A stretch of 64,000 bases of DNA from Halocafeteria seosinensis (Eukaryota > Sar > Bigyra > Bicosoecida), in assembly GCA_001687465.1 (NCBI GenBank), contig LVLI01000110.1, positions 1 through 64,000 of the forward strand. The letters are read 5' to 3'. Shown here piece after piece: positions 1 through 12,259 of this stretch (position 1 is the stretch's first letter; every line of letters starts with the position of its first letter). The translations under genes were made by a program, and so were the position numbers. The notes beneath the pieces were generated by a model that was not told where the DNA came from, ran no database searches, and saw nothing but the letters and a program-made list of their open reading frames with translations.

Positions 1-237
1 ATTGTTGTTAGTTTCCTCTTGCACGTATAAGTCAATTCGTGTAGCTTGCTCTTCNGCTGTTCTCGAATCCGGATTCCACCCGAGACGTGCCGTCCGTCTC
101 AGTTCTTCGTCCCTCTTCTCTCCTGGCTCTCGTTCCCCCTTCCCCATTGGTGTCTTCCCAACGTTCCATTCCGTCTCGTCCTTACTCACCCGTCTTGACA
201 CAGCCGCTTGACTCGCTAGCAGTTCATTGATAAATAG
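1..237 (-). CDS. possible 3'-ward fragment of a gene cut by the left edge
   Basis: On the minus strand one frame is open from a stop just above position 237 down to position 1, about 79 codons. The translation is hydrophilic and charged, rich in Glu, Lys and Arg, with no domain I recognise. There is no in-frame ATG, so if real it is an internal exon. A TAG near 216 could serve as a 3' splice site. The codon containing position 55 holds an ambiguous base (n). A plus-strand frame over the same bases is also open, so this is only a weak suggestion of a gene. Confidence 0.25.
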
Positions 238-1164
238 GGATTACCGGTATTGCAACACTTCTTAACGCGTCTCGGAGATGAGGACAACCGTCCGCATCTG
301 TACTCTCTATAACGCACGGATAGAAAAGCTGGTAAAAATTCGCACTTTCCCGTCGGGGTCGTGTCAAACTGTTCCCAGGAAACTACACGGAGTCGTGAAG
401 ACTGAATGTAATGCTTTTTGGGAGATTCCTCGATGTGCACCGTCACCTCGTTTTTGCCGAAAACTTGCACAGTCTCTTTCCAGCAATCTCTCACCACCGT
501 ACACTTGTTTTGCGTGTTTGCTTGCATGTAACAAACGTGCAAGTGGTACTTAGTGGTTGTATGGGATTGTCTATTACACAGGTGTTCGACATACATATAA
601 GTTAAGAGGATGTGGTCAACTTCCCGGCCGGTGGGCTATCTGTCACATTTGTGTGTGTGTACATATATGTTTCTTTGTTTCTTACGCTAAATCATGTAGG
701 TACAGTGTAAATGATGTCGTACCAGAGAAGGCCACAGTAGATTTCTCCCGGAATACCGCATGGTAAACGCGCTGCGTGCTACACTACGGGAGTTGTTTAC
801 TGTAGTTGGTTTGAGGCTCTTTGACCTGTACAATACATGTATTAAAAGTTTAAAGCAGGGTAAAAACTACTAGCTTCACAATCCCCAAAACCCGCGACTT
901 TTATACCATTGGAAGTGTATTTGGGGAACTACTAAGTCTATCCATTACCATTGGTACACATATCATGCGTTGGCAATGCAACTTGGCACCATCGTATACC
1001 GTCACCGTGTTGCGGTTCTGTGAACTCGCCCGAGCTTCGTCTTCACGGCGGGTATTCCTGTCTACGTGTGTGTTTGTTAAGATATACTAGTTCTACCATA
1101 TGGTAGTGTTTTTTCTGGTGTCGTATTTTTCTTAATATACATCTTAAGGAGTGGGCGCTGAAAG
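238..1164. other. gene-free stretch before the EF-hand/PB1 gene
   Basis: No convincing gene is visible. Short open frames exist on both strands but none carries a recognisable domain or a credible exon structure. The right part is AT-rich and is presumably the promoter and 5' leader of the plus-strand gene starting at 1165. Confidence 0.5.
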
Positions 1165-4100
1165 ATGTCATCGAGTATCTCAGACGAAGATTTCAAGCAC
1201 GAGATCGCCAAGGTATATCATGCGCCCTTGTCTTGCTCCTGTGGCTCTATACACCTGAATTATCGTGATGATGCAGGTATTTCATCTCACTGATGAAGAT
1301 GGAAACGGAAAGGCGGACCGTACTGAGGTGCAAGGTGAGTAGTTTGGCCTCCGCCACACTAGATATCCTTCGTCGTTTGGGGAGGCATGGTCTTGTATAC
1401 ACTCATTACGGTGTTTGCAGAGCTGATGAAGAGGTTTAACAATGACCAGTACCCCTCAGAATATGAGATGGTTAAGGTGATGGAAGACCTGGATACCAAC
1501 AAAGATGGCGTCATCTCGTACAAAGAATTCGAACGAGGGATGCTGGATTGGCTCAAGGAAAGATTCGGAGAGGCGCCCAGTTCACCGGGAGCAGGAGTAG
1601 GACTCAAGCGTCAATCATCCACCTCCACGTCCACCAGTTCGTCTAGGAAGAAGATCCATGTCTCCCTTGCCAACTATTTCACGAAACACGGCACCCGTGA
1701 TAACGCCGACTCGATTCTGGGAAACATCAAATCACAAATTTTTGCGGATGAATGGACGGAATTTGTGGATCCCATTACGGCAGAACGTGCAAGCGAGGAA
1801 GATGCTCGGGAGTTAGAAACTCTTTGGAAAGAAGTGAAAGAGTTCTGCGAGCAGACGGACCAACTTGTGGAGCGATGCAATGCTTCGAACTTGCAAACTG
1901 CTAGTGTTGGAGATATTCAAAAGTTTACTCAGACAATTGAAAAAATGCTCAGTATCATCGACTATGTAGATATGCCCATGTTACGGTAAGTTGCTCTATT
2001 TATACTTATACATGTGAATAGCTTTTGGATTGTGTTCTTGAGGGGGTGCTACAGAGAAGATATGAGGGAACTTTTGAATGAGGTATTCTATCACCTTCGT
2101 CGGCACCAAGTCTTTCGCATCCTTTCGGAGCTTGCTTGCCCCCGACTCCGTGTGATAGGTGATCCTGATTCTGAAAGCGATACAGGTCCCTTTCAGTATG
2201 GAAATAACCACGTTGCAATTTTGAGCAGTGTACTGAAATCCCTCTACTTCTACTTAGTGGGCCCCACTTCGCGCTCTGAGGACCGAGAAGAACTGAAGCA
2301 TCGATACTTTGTTGGCATTGTAAAAAATAACGATGAGAGTATTGCGGCGATGGTACAGGCATTGTTTCTGCATTGTGCTCACCCAGAGGTACGAGAACGA
2401 GCGATCGAGCTTCTCGGAGCTTTGGGTTCAAAGGATCATCATTTCCGAAAACGCCTGCTTGTGGATTGTAATCTTGTTAATCAATGTGTCGACCAATTGC
2501 GCAATGTTGCGACTGGTTCGGAAATGGTTGCGATTTTGAAGACAGTGAGCATCCTATGTGGCGAGACTCATGGCCTACCAGGCACGACTCTGAAGAAGGA
2601 TGACTTTGAACAACTTGTAAGTGGGGGACTATCGAGCGTTTTATGCCATAGTGTTTGATGGGGAACTACGTTTGCGCAGTTTGGGGGTACAAAGCTATCG
2701 GAACTACTCTGTTCTCTTGTTGTAGATCCCGGCGTAACTACTTCTCCACAAGTTGCTGAGTTTTACCCATTAATTGTCTCTCACACATTGACGGCTCTTT
2801 CGCATCTATTGCCCTTCATCCGCTTTAAAGATGAGGCATTGTGGAATACGCTGCTTAAGCTCTCGCAGAATCGAACGTTATGGGAAGGGATGATCGCCCT
2901 CCAAACTGCGCAGAGCAAGTCTCAACTTCCCAGGAAAACGCGGCAACATGCTGTAAACTGTCGAAATGCTTTACGAGCTATTTTGGGAGTGATCGAAGTG
3001 GCCGTTCAATTGCATGAAGACTATACTAAAACTGATATTGAGGCGTTAACCGAAACTCTGATAGAGCCGCTAATGTCGCAAACATATGATCAATCTATCG
3101 CTACCTCTTCTCTCAAATTATTTCACATGCTACTGGAAGAGAACTTGGTGAGCCATGAGAAGATACATCAGGAACTACTAGGGCGAGTGTGTGCTCCTCA
3201 ATCGGATGCCAACAGTGAATTCGCTGCTGTTCAAATCTTGCACGATGTTGCTGTGAAGGGATCGCGCAGTCAATTTCAGGCCTTGCTGCAAGGAGGATTG
3301 ATTAGCAGGCTTCTTAGCTCCTTCGAATTTTTTAAGTAAGGATTCATTTTGGTATTGTGTGACTTGTGGTTGCTTCCACGCGGCTTTTCCCTTGTGTCAT
3401 GTCCAGGGAACGCGATGTGGTTCTAGCACATCTTTATTCGTACGCGGACCCGCTCGTTAACGTCGAGCTAGCGTCGGTAGCGCTAGATACAATGAAGTGG
3501 AGTCTGGAGAGAGCTCAAGAAATAGGGGAAGATCTTGGGAATGAGAGGGGTGTTTTGCAATGTTTAGGAGTCGAATCAATCGACGCGCTACGGAGTATTT
3601 TTGAGATAATATATCGTCAGAAATTTCGAATGGTCGATGTACTGTCCTCCACAAGCGATGTGGACTCGTATTTGAAAATCCTAGAAAAAGAGGAGGTCCG
3701 GTCGAGTGACAAAGACTCATTCACCGCCTTAGAATCGGTTGAGAGGTAGGCGAAATTCTGCGTCTTTGGAGTGTTTAACATTACGTCTTATGCAATTCTT
3801 TTTTTTTTTCTTTTCTTTTTTTTCCCCAGGAAACTCTGCTCCGTGGTGGAAAAAGTCTACGACCTGCATTCACGTTATAGGTCTGAATCGTCTTTGTCTT
3901 CGCAAACTGCGGAAAAACTCGAAATGTTGAAAAACACACAAAAAGAGACAGCTGCGTTTCTGCGAACCCAATTGAATAACCGCCGTCAAGGGCTCTCAAG
4001 TACTTCTTCAAAAGATCGGGATCTTCTTGGGAAGCCCGTTGAAGGCCGATTTTCCATTTCCATCGTTGTAAGGCAGGAAGGCAACCCGCAGAACTTTCGG

Positions 4101-5189
4101 AGCATGACTGTTTCTTCGAAAATTACACTGAGGGAGCTGAAAAATCAAGTTGGTTACGTGTTCGGTGGCCCTGTAGAGCTTAAGTATGAGGAATCCAATG
4201 GTCAACAGAAAGGACTCGCATCTGAAGATGACTGGAGGCGTGCAATTGTGTTATCGCAAGAACAGACTCCGCCGAAGATTACGTTGCTTGCTTATGACGC
4301 CAAACATGGCGGTCGTGTGTTCGAGTAAGTCAGCTGGGTTCATTGGTGCACTATCGTATTTAAGCCGAAGATTGTATTCGTGTGCACTTCCAGTGTCTCA
4401 AAATACTCGTGTCCAGAGGAGGCTATTGATGAGATCAAGACCTGTTGCAACGCCTCCGTTTCATTTGATGAAGAGGTTACCTCACGATTGTTTCAACGCT
4501 TCCAAGAGATGCGAACTAGCTCGCTTACATATGAGCAGTTTGCAACAGTTTTAACAGAGGAAGGAATCAACAAAGACGATGACGATAACCGCCTGAGACT
4601 GCTATTTAATGCGTTTGATAAGTCCAATGACGGTAAAATAGACTTCCAAGAAATCATCGTTGGACTTGCAACAATGTACAACGGAGAGCCGATTGATCGC
4701 CTCCGCCTGGCTTTTGACAGCGTCGATGAAGATGGAGATGGATTCCTTTCCTTTGAAGAGGTGCAGAAGTTGGCGAAAAAGTGTATGTTCTTGTGCTACG
4801 ATGCTATAATATATGTATATATATGGTATAGGTAGATACTCTATGTATATACTGTTCTCGCAGCAATCTTGTTATCAAAGACACTCGAGCGACGTTTCGA
4901 TGCTCACCAGGTGGCAAGAGACGTAATGGCTTCCTGCGATCACAATAACGATCAGCAGCTGAGCTGGTCGGAGTTTCAGGAAGCTGTCTTTTTCAATTTT
5001 CCCATTTTAGCTGCACCCTTTATGAACTTTGGTGGGCAACCAAATGTTCATCAAGGCATTGCAGACAGGAACGCGCCTTTCAACCACAGGAAGGACATTC
5101 CTGGGAATCGAGGAAGAGGAAAGGGTAGAGGCCGAGGAGGGGGCTTTGGAAGAGGAAGAGGAAGAGGAAGGGGAAGAGATAGGCCGTAA
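1165..5189 (+). CDS. EF-hand / ARM-like / PB1 / EF-hand protein with RG-rich tail
   Basis: Nine exons: 1165-1212, 1277-1334, 1421-1985, 2055-2616, 2680-3335, 3407-3745, 3830-4324, 4394-4782, 4864-5189, giving 1145 aa; all junctions are GT-AG and keep frame. Two N-terminal EF-hand loops are at about residues 22-33 and 60-71. A long helical middle (about 110-740) looks like ARM/HEAT repeats. A PB1 domain with an acidic OPCA-type motif lies at about 816-898. Two good EF-hand loops follow at about 983-994 and 1019-1030, and a third at 1063-1074 lacks the usual Gly. The protein ends in a Gly/Arg-rich tail. Calcium binding and PB1-mediated partner binding follow from the domains; the RG tail suggests RNA binding. 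I know no family with this order. The donor at 4783 was chosen over 4781 because only it keeps frame. Confidence 0.8.
3797..3827 (+). other. strong polypyrimidine tract in an intron
   Basis: A long run of T with few C precedes the 3' splice site at 3828-3829 inside the EF-hand/PB1 gene. It fits a U2AF-type polypyrimidine tract and is much longer than in the other introns of the window. Confidence 0.7.
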
Positions 5190-5732
5190 GAGCACAGAAA
5201 CAGGTTCATAATTCTTGATCATCGACTGCCCGGCTGTCCCGAGTTAGTATCCCGTACAATTATAGCTCCCTGCTTGGAATGCTTGCATTTGCTCGAGTCC
5301 ACGTAGCCATGTTAGATAATTCTCAGGGATTTATTGAGCACAACTTGTGCTTCTCACGAAAACATTAACGCAGATTGACTCGGAAAAGCCAAGATAACAT
5401 GTCTTTTATTAATTCCAAACAGCTTCGACTTGCTTCGGAATGCTCGGTATGGGGTCACCATTGGGGTGCAATGCCTGAATTTTAGTCTTTCTCGACATCT
5501 CACGATCTAACGTAGAATGTAAACTGTATTACTTTTGCTAGAAGCAATACTAACTCATACACTTGACTTCACTAAAAGTTGAGAGTCTTCGCTTCGTAAC
5601 CACAACCTGAGCCTGGGCGCCAAAAAATGAAAGTCGTCTGAAAGTACCGTAGTAGCTCCAGCGCTTAGAGGTTTGCCCACAGTGTTTTATGTGCACTACG
5701 AACAATTTTGCTTCCCCTTTCAGTTGACGGAA
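5190..5732. other. intergenic, nothing recognised
   Basis: Spacer between two plus-strand genes. It should hold the 3' end signals of the EF-hand/PB1 gene and the promoter of the coiled-coil gene. No open frame with recognisable content and no RNA gene seen. Confidence 0.5.
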
Positions 5733-6418
5733 ATGGACTTTAGAGAAAAGAGCTACAGAGTACACTGTAGCTCTCCTTTGAAAGTAAGTCTTTGACTAAT
5801 TTTTGTAGTCTATACCGACCACAATTATCTGCTCTACAGAATAAGGTTCGCATTGCAGACGAAGAAAAGGAGAATAGATATCAAAGAACGCCATGTTCGC
5901 CCATCTTAGCCACCAGCCAAAGTGTGGTGTATCCCACGGACAATGTATTAACCCCTTCCGGACAACCAACGCGCGCGTCCCGACGTTGCCAAACAAGTAG
6001 GAACACGAAGGATACTTCAAACTATCGATTCATGTTCCTCGCGGAACAGATTACTAGCTTACGAGGTATGGATAGAAAATTGAGTAAAATGAAACTGAGA
6101 ATGCGCATGAGTGTTTGCTATGCAGAGCATATTGAAGCGTTGGAAGCAGAAAACCAAGCATTGAAACTGAAGCAGAAACGCGCTAGCTCGACAAACACTA
6201 AGGCCAAATTAAGGAAAGCGAAAAGCAAAATAGCTGTGTTAGAGTCTGAAAATGAAGGATTAAAGGATAGAGTGAAAATGCTCAAGAAAAGGCAATGTAG
6301 CGAAAGGGGTTCACCAAATTCGACGTCTGGCTTCCACAGCCCCATGAGTACCCCCGCCCAACCCGACTCGGATTTCAATTGGTTTCGAAGGAATACCACG
6401 TATGCTGGCTCGCTGTAG
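5733..6418 (+). CDS. small coiled-coil protein with a KEN box
   Basis: Three exons: 5733-5783, 5840-6065, 6126-6418, 189 aa. The second intron (60 nt) has no stop and is a multiple of three, so it could be read through. Removing it joins LRE to HIEALEAENQALK and yields a continuous leucine-heptad coiled coil (about residues 80-155), which argues that it is spliced. Near the N-terminus is KEN (residues 27-29) in an EEKENRYQ context, followed by TP and SP sites. KEN boxes mark substrates of the anaphase-promoting complex, so a cell-cycle role is possible, but this is inference. The tail is Ser/Pro-rich. No family recognised; shugoshin- or geminin-like proteins have a similar gross layout. Confidence 0.65.
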
Positions 6419-6659
6419 GAGAGAGCATTTGGGTTGTCACAACGTTCATCTACGTCGTTCATTGTACGATAGGCCAGAAGAAATAAATCTCTATAGTGTA
6501 GTCAAGGGTTCCTGTATATTGCTGCTTCCACGATTAGCGTGTAGCTCTCCGCCTTACTGCTAACACTAACTGGAAGCATCTTCGTCTCGCATTAATACGC
6601 TTACGGAGGATCATAGGTTGCTGACTCATATCAGTGCAGGCAAACGAGGAAATCCAAGT

Positions 6660-9600
6660 CTACTGCACAGTTACATACACAGGTTCCGCATTGCGCAGGT
6701 CTACAGACACACTACTGTTTCCAGGAACATAAGAAGTCGCCTGCTGGGATGACCTTCCGGGAGTGATGGAAGCATGTACTGCATTCACATTAACCACTTG
6801 GTCACCAATGCAGAGCACCCAAAGCATTACTGTTTTAGCATGTCCTCGTTTAAGACAGCTGACTTCTGCACTCCAGTTAATTGGTATGACAGACGAGTTA
6901 TTACCGTCAAAACGCAACTCCGTGTCCACATAGGATGATAGATAGTCCTTGGGTAACTCGCCCCTACTACCTCCGGAGTAGTGTATCCCAACGCACAGAG
7001 GGATTATGGCAGCTTTGTTGAACTGTCGGCCTTCAGCATGAATGGTAGCTAAGCTCTTGGCATCAGAAGTACGCACGAATGGCTGCTTATCCACCGCGAA
7101 TGGCTCCTTCACAGATACAGAAACATCCTCGAGTTGTAGTAATTTTCCCAAATGTTCCCATTTTCGGGGATCCAGGCTCTGCAACCACTGCAGTACCCAC
7201 TGAGGCACTTCACATAGAGACATGGGCGATAATGGCGCATCGACACATAGTCGGTACGGAACATTTCTGAGAGTATACCTCTTCTTTTCGTGAATAAATA
7301 CTGCTGTTTCCTTTCCAGCTGACTCTTCGGCCTCCTTGCTATTACTTGACATCACAGGTACGAAAAACTGGAAACTCTCACTGACGCTGCCGCTTGAATC
7401 CTTATGACGAACGATAACGTGGACTTTGGTGCAGCCTTCCGAAAATATATTAGGTCTTATGGCCACCTCCGGTGCGAAAGGTATTACCGAGGAGTTAACA
7501 TCTTGCTGTTCCGAAGTAGAAGAGCCACGTTGTCGATGACTCATGCGAATAGAGCGAATAGTCGGAGGCAGATCTTCCGCGCGGGCTAACGCCGCTCGAT
7601 GTTGGCGTTCTTCACGTTGAAATTGAGCAATTATGTTGCTAATTAACTTTGCCGCGTGGCATCGTCCGAACATAGTCTGAATAACGTTATCACTCCAATC
7701 TGTGGCTGTTTCTTCTGAATGGTTCAACTTAAAGACAAAACTGCATGTACTTCCGGCATCGATAGCCGCTTCCCCTTCCGAAGCGCTGTATTTTTGACGA
7801 AGGAACGGAGGTATACCGTATGAAGCAGGAAGATGGGACTGTGCAAACGCTCGCGGACTGTCACCTAACGTCGCCGTCTGAGAAGAGCATGTATCGAAAT
7901 ACGAACTCAGTTCAAAGTTCGGAGTTATCAATCCGATGGATTGAAAGTGCCCCTGATCGCTACAGCCATCATTAGAAACGCATAGATTCAGCAGAGGGTT
8001 CGAATCATTCCGACAAATAACAGAGACTGCGAAATCAAGCTCCTGATGAGCATTAACCGTTATATTAGACGTGCAACAGAAATCCTCCCCACTCGTGCTT
8101 CTGTAGTGAAGTTCGAAAACAATATCCTCATCAAGCACAGTTTCAGATGACATCAAACAGACAGGTAGGCTAAGAGTACCTTCAGCTATTGTACCAGCAA
8201 AAGCTGCAAGCGAAAAAGTATTACCAAGCAAGTTATCCACCGGCTGAAGAGGCGTTAGCCCATCGTTTACTCCACTAGGAGGAGCGAAAGGATGAGCTAC
8301 AACGCGGTCTGAGGAATGAATTTCTAGCCTAATATCAGATACTTCTTTACTGTGGCAGCTTCCCACTTTGAGATAGATCCACCGCTTTCTTCCAACGGTG
8401 CATGCAGCGGAATGAATAGCCAACCCATCCTCTGAGACAAGCCCCATGGAGAGCCACGGAGAAGGAGGCTTAACGCTGAAAACGAATGATGAATTACGAG
8501 TTCTCCTATCGTGCCGTTCTCTGAATACATATCTGCAGGATATTACAGCATCCAGCTTCCATTGGAAACCAATGATTCGCAAAGTGCCGACGTATTTTGG
8601 CTGTATAACGAAACTCAATTGAGCATTTTGGTGTGGTTCCAGAGTGGCGTCAGACACTGAGATAAAGCAGTCACCATACTCGGTTAGTCCTTTGAAACCC
8701 TCAAAATTCATTGGAGCAGTGGCATGTTTATCTTCATACTCGACCACCGGCATAATGCCTTGAAGAAGAACAGGAATCGACAGCTTATTCTTGACTTCCA
8801 CGTGCGCCACAAAAGGTTCACCTGCCACCAGTGGGCGACGTTCTAACATGAAGTTCTGTGAGCCCACGGAATAGACTGGGGAGTCGACCATGCCACTTCC
8901 ATGATTAGATTCTATTTGTTGATCACTAATGTCCTCCCATTTGTGAGCGATGTGCCTGCAAGCATCTTGCCAAGCAAACGCTTCCCCCTTACACGATCGT
9001 AGAGCGCCCATAACTCGCTTAGACCACGGTAGTTGGGGTTCCATTTCTTCCGCTCTTGATGATCGAAGAGGATAGCAGAGCATTTCCTTGTAAGCGGACA
9101 CTGCAACACCAGCGTTGTTCCAAGTTTGGACGAGGAGTTCATCATCGTCGACAGTTAGACAACTAATGTTTTCTATCGTAAATTCTTTGGGATGATGCTT
9201 TTTCGCGGCTTCATACGCCTCCCGGAACTCATCCATGAGAGCTTGTTGGAACGAGGCATGAAGAACCCCTTCGGATGAGCCCAGTGACTCGCCAAGGTAT
9301 CCACATGCAGCGCTTGAGTCGCCCAAACGGCACAATTCACTGGATAGTTTGCTCAAAATTGCGGCCCTAGCCTGGGGCCACTTGGCATGTTCGAATACGT
9401 GGCTTGCACGAAACATGCAGCGGGTACTATGCCGCTTCAGACTACTATCTGCTTCCAAGTATGCTTGACCAGACATTAGCAATGTAAAAGCATACTTGCG
9501 CACTACGGGACGAGTCGTGAACAGAAAACAATATGAAGCATGTTCAAGCAGTACAGCCTTGCATATGGAACCTTCCGGTTCGTGACCAGCGGCATTTTGA

Positions 9601-11353
9601 AGAGTTTGTGCTATAACCCGTCCTGATTTCCTCAAGGCCTTCATCACCTCTATTAGCCAAATAGAGCAACGAGTTCCTGATCTGATGCCGGCTTTTTGAG
9701 CGGCGTGCTGCGCTTCCGTCTGAGACATGGAGCTCGAATGATATACTGGTTCAGGACTATGTTCCATGTCATCCCCATTTTGCTCTTCGGTTGACAAGAG
9801 GGTTGAAATACCGGAACTGATTCCTGTCCAAGCCGAGGTGGCCAGGGACGTGATGTTATCAAACGGATTATCCGAACCATTCCTTCTAGAAGACGAAGTC
9901 GAGGAAGCTTTCCCATACGTCGTGACATACGTTCGACCCGTACTTCTTGCGTCACGGGCTCCTCGATAATATAGTTCTACAGCTTCATTCAGAGATGCTT
10001 CGACGGTCTTTAGGGAAATCTTTTGCATCAATTCGCTAAGCCCAATCATTTCGCAAACGGATGCATAGTGGAGGTATGCCTTATCCAGTTTGTAATCCTC
10101 TTTCAGAACCCGGTAGTTTGTCAAAGCTGTCTCATAATCACCTGCACTTATTATGCGTAGGTAAAGGTTAATACAATAGCAGTCATAGATACTACAAAGA
10201 ACCTACCAAGTTGGAAGAGAGTATCGGAAAGATATCGCATCTGTGCTTCAATTGTACTAAAAGTATACATCGCCTGAGGGACGCTATCCGAGCTGGAATC
10301 CGATGAATTACTAGGTATCGCGTCGGTAGCTCGAGGCTTACGCCAAAGCGACCTAAGAGCATTCTTGATCCCCTTGCGATGGGCCGCAACATTAGTTTGA
10401 ATTTCGTTCAGCTTCTGCTCCAAAAACGGGAGCAACTTCTCTCCTACCATCTTCATCATAGTCCGTTGGATGGTATGAAGGTCAGTTTCACTAAGATATG
10501 CTCCCAAGGGTAAGGAACTATTTTGGCGGGCCTTAACCGGTTCAAAATCACAAAAATGTAAATCGAAATGAGCCGACCAAATATCTGTTTGGCTAGCATT
10601 GGGCTCACTCAGCGAGTTTACCGTTGCCATGAAGCACACGTCCGGTGAAAAATGAGCCTTTACAACTTTCAAGATTTCTTTAGGATCCGTTTCCGCCACT
10701 GCTGGATCCTGAGTATCGTGAATGAGCACACAAAACTTAGGAACTTCAGGATTGTACTGCTTGGCTTGGAACGGTGTTGGGAGTCCCTGCACCCCTTGCA
10801 AATTCCGAAGAGACGACGTTGGGTTTTCATCCGCGGTTGATGCCACACAAAATATGGCAGCGGGGTGATCTAGCAAATCATGAGGTTGGCAGCGTCCTGT
10901 CTTCCAGAGGGCTGACAGGAAACGTCTCATGAACGGCATCACGTCATCAAATGTGGTATGTTTGATCAAATCGACAGCATCTTCTGTGGTTCGTACAGGA
11001 GCAGCATCCATTCCGAAGAGCGGCTCTTGGTCGTTGATCAGTTGCATCTCTCTCTTAAGGGCTGCATCAGCATCTTCCACACTGACATAGCAGAATTCTG
11101 AGGAATCCAAGAGCCGAAGCCGGAACGATTCCAATCTGAATTGCTGTGATGCAGCTCGAAATGACATTGCCAGATTGTGCACACGCGTGAAGGGGTTCAG
11201 CAATTCCGCAGGACTGAGACCATTTTTGAGACAAGAATCTTTGGCTTTCTGAGTCGAATGCACCACGCCCACAGGGGTGAATGTATGCTGAACTTTGGCC
11301 TTTATCCTGTCAATCGGGGTGACAGCACCTCTGGGAGGTGAATAGCTGGCCAT
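6660..11353 (-). CDS. TRAPPC8: TRAPP complex subunit 8 (Trs85 homologue)
   Basis: Two exons, 10207-11353 and 6660-10141 (65-nt intron), 1542 aa. The N-terminal third matches TRAPPC8/Trs85: a start of the form FTPVGVVHS, then KNGLSPAELLNPF, then GIKNALRSLWRK, then YTFSTIEAQMRYLSDTLFQL running across the intron into a repeat-helix segment (DYETALTNYRVLKEDYK). The C-terminal part is beta-rich, as in other large TRAPP subunits. TRAPPC8 defines the TRAPPIII tethering complex, which activates Rab1/Ypt1 in ER-Golgi traffic and autophagy. The first ATG in frame is 11353. The length is close to that of animal TRAPPC8. The 3' end converges on the KEN-box gene with a 240-bp spacer. Confidence 0.9.
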
Positions 11354-11429
11354 TTCTCCTTTACCCGAACTCAATCAACCTATACTGGGCCCGGCAAAAG
11401 ACATACTACCAGAAGTAAAGCCCATGTAT

Positions 11430-11457
11430 TGTGTGTGTGTGTGTGTGTGTGTGTGTT
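11430..11457 (+). repeat. (GT)n microsatellite
   Basis: About 13 uninterrupted GT units lie about 75 bp upstream of the TRAPPC8 start codon, in its presumed promoter or leader. Confidence 0.95.
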
Positions 11458-12259
11458 TCAACCCAGCTCTCGATAACTAAAACACCACTCCATGGGATAC
11501 ATCTTCTCGATGCAATGCAACAGGCAATCTTTCCTTGCACTTTTCGAAGACTGAGCGCCCTCTTTGCAGTCTTATCTTAGTTTGTTTGGTACCACATACC
11601 ACAACAAACACAATGACACGATACCAACGGTAGTATAAAGGCTTTCCTTCTGCAGGGTCCACGTCGGAACTGCAAGCAGTCCTTGTAGACTTCAAAAAGT
11701 GGGAGGAAGGGAGATGTACAAAGGGTCTCCTCACGGGAGTTGGTCTCCTTGTTAAAAGCTTGATGTATATTATTAAGTAGGTTGTAGTCTACCGAGTTAT
11801 GCTCTTGCAAGAGCGCGGGTAAAATTACTCTCTCGCTTGTTCGAGGTTGCTCTCCTTGCCCAGAAAGCTCACCGGCCAGGCAGTTGTCGTTCGGAGAATT
11901 GCAAGGGATGCATACAAGCCGTTCCCGGGGCCATACCATATTTATGCCTTACATTCCTCAATATGCGTTTCACGACCGATCTCATTCGGCTGAGCAACCT
12001 CCACTCACTGAAAGGCAGGCGGGATACGAAACTTTGCTGAAAAAAGGCTACAGACATGACGACCTTCGACAACCACCAACTCCTCGCTGTCTTGATAATT
12101 TAGTACCGTCCCGGAGTTTGTCATTTCATATATAGATCAGCATAACCGATAGTATCCCGGGCGCTTTCTACTATATTGGAGAGGGGTGTAATCGAACAAA
12201 TGAGCGAAGACCTCAACGTTGGACGCGTAACGTCGGTCTAGTCGTGCATTGGTTGCGTT
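11458..12259. other. intergenic, no gene recognised
   Basis: Promoter side of TRAPPC8 and downstream side of the PDZ gene. Several open frames of 65-120 codons occur on both strands, overlapping each other, without recognisable domains or splice structure. I see no RNA gene. Confidence 0.5.

Noticed and set aside
216-596. 126-codon minus-strand frame near the left edge
   Set aside because: No recognisable content, and it ends at a stop that lies inside the more plausible edge fragment.
5784-5808. 25-nt intron option in the KEN-box gene
   Set aside because: Too short for a spliceosomal intron and does not keep frame; the 5784-5839 intron (56 nt) does.
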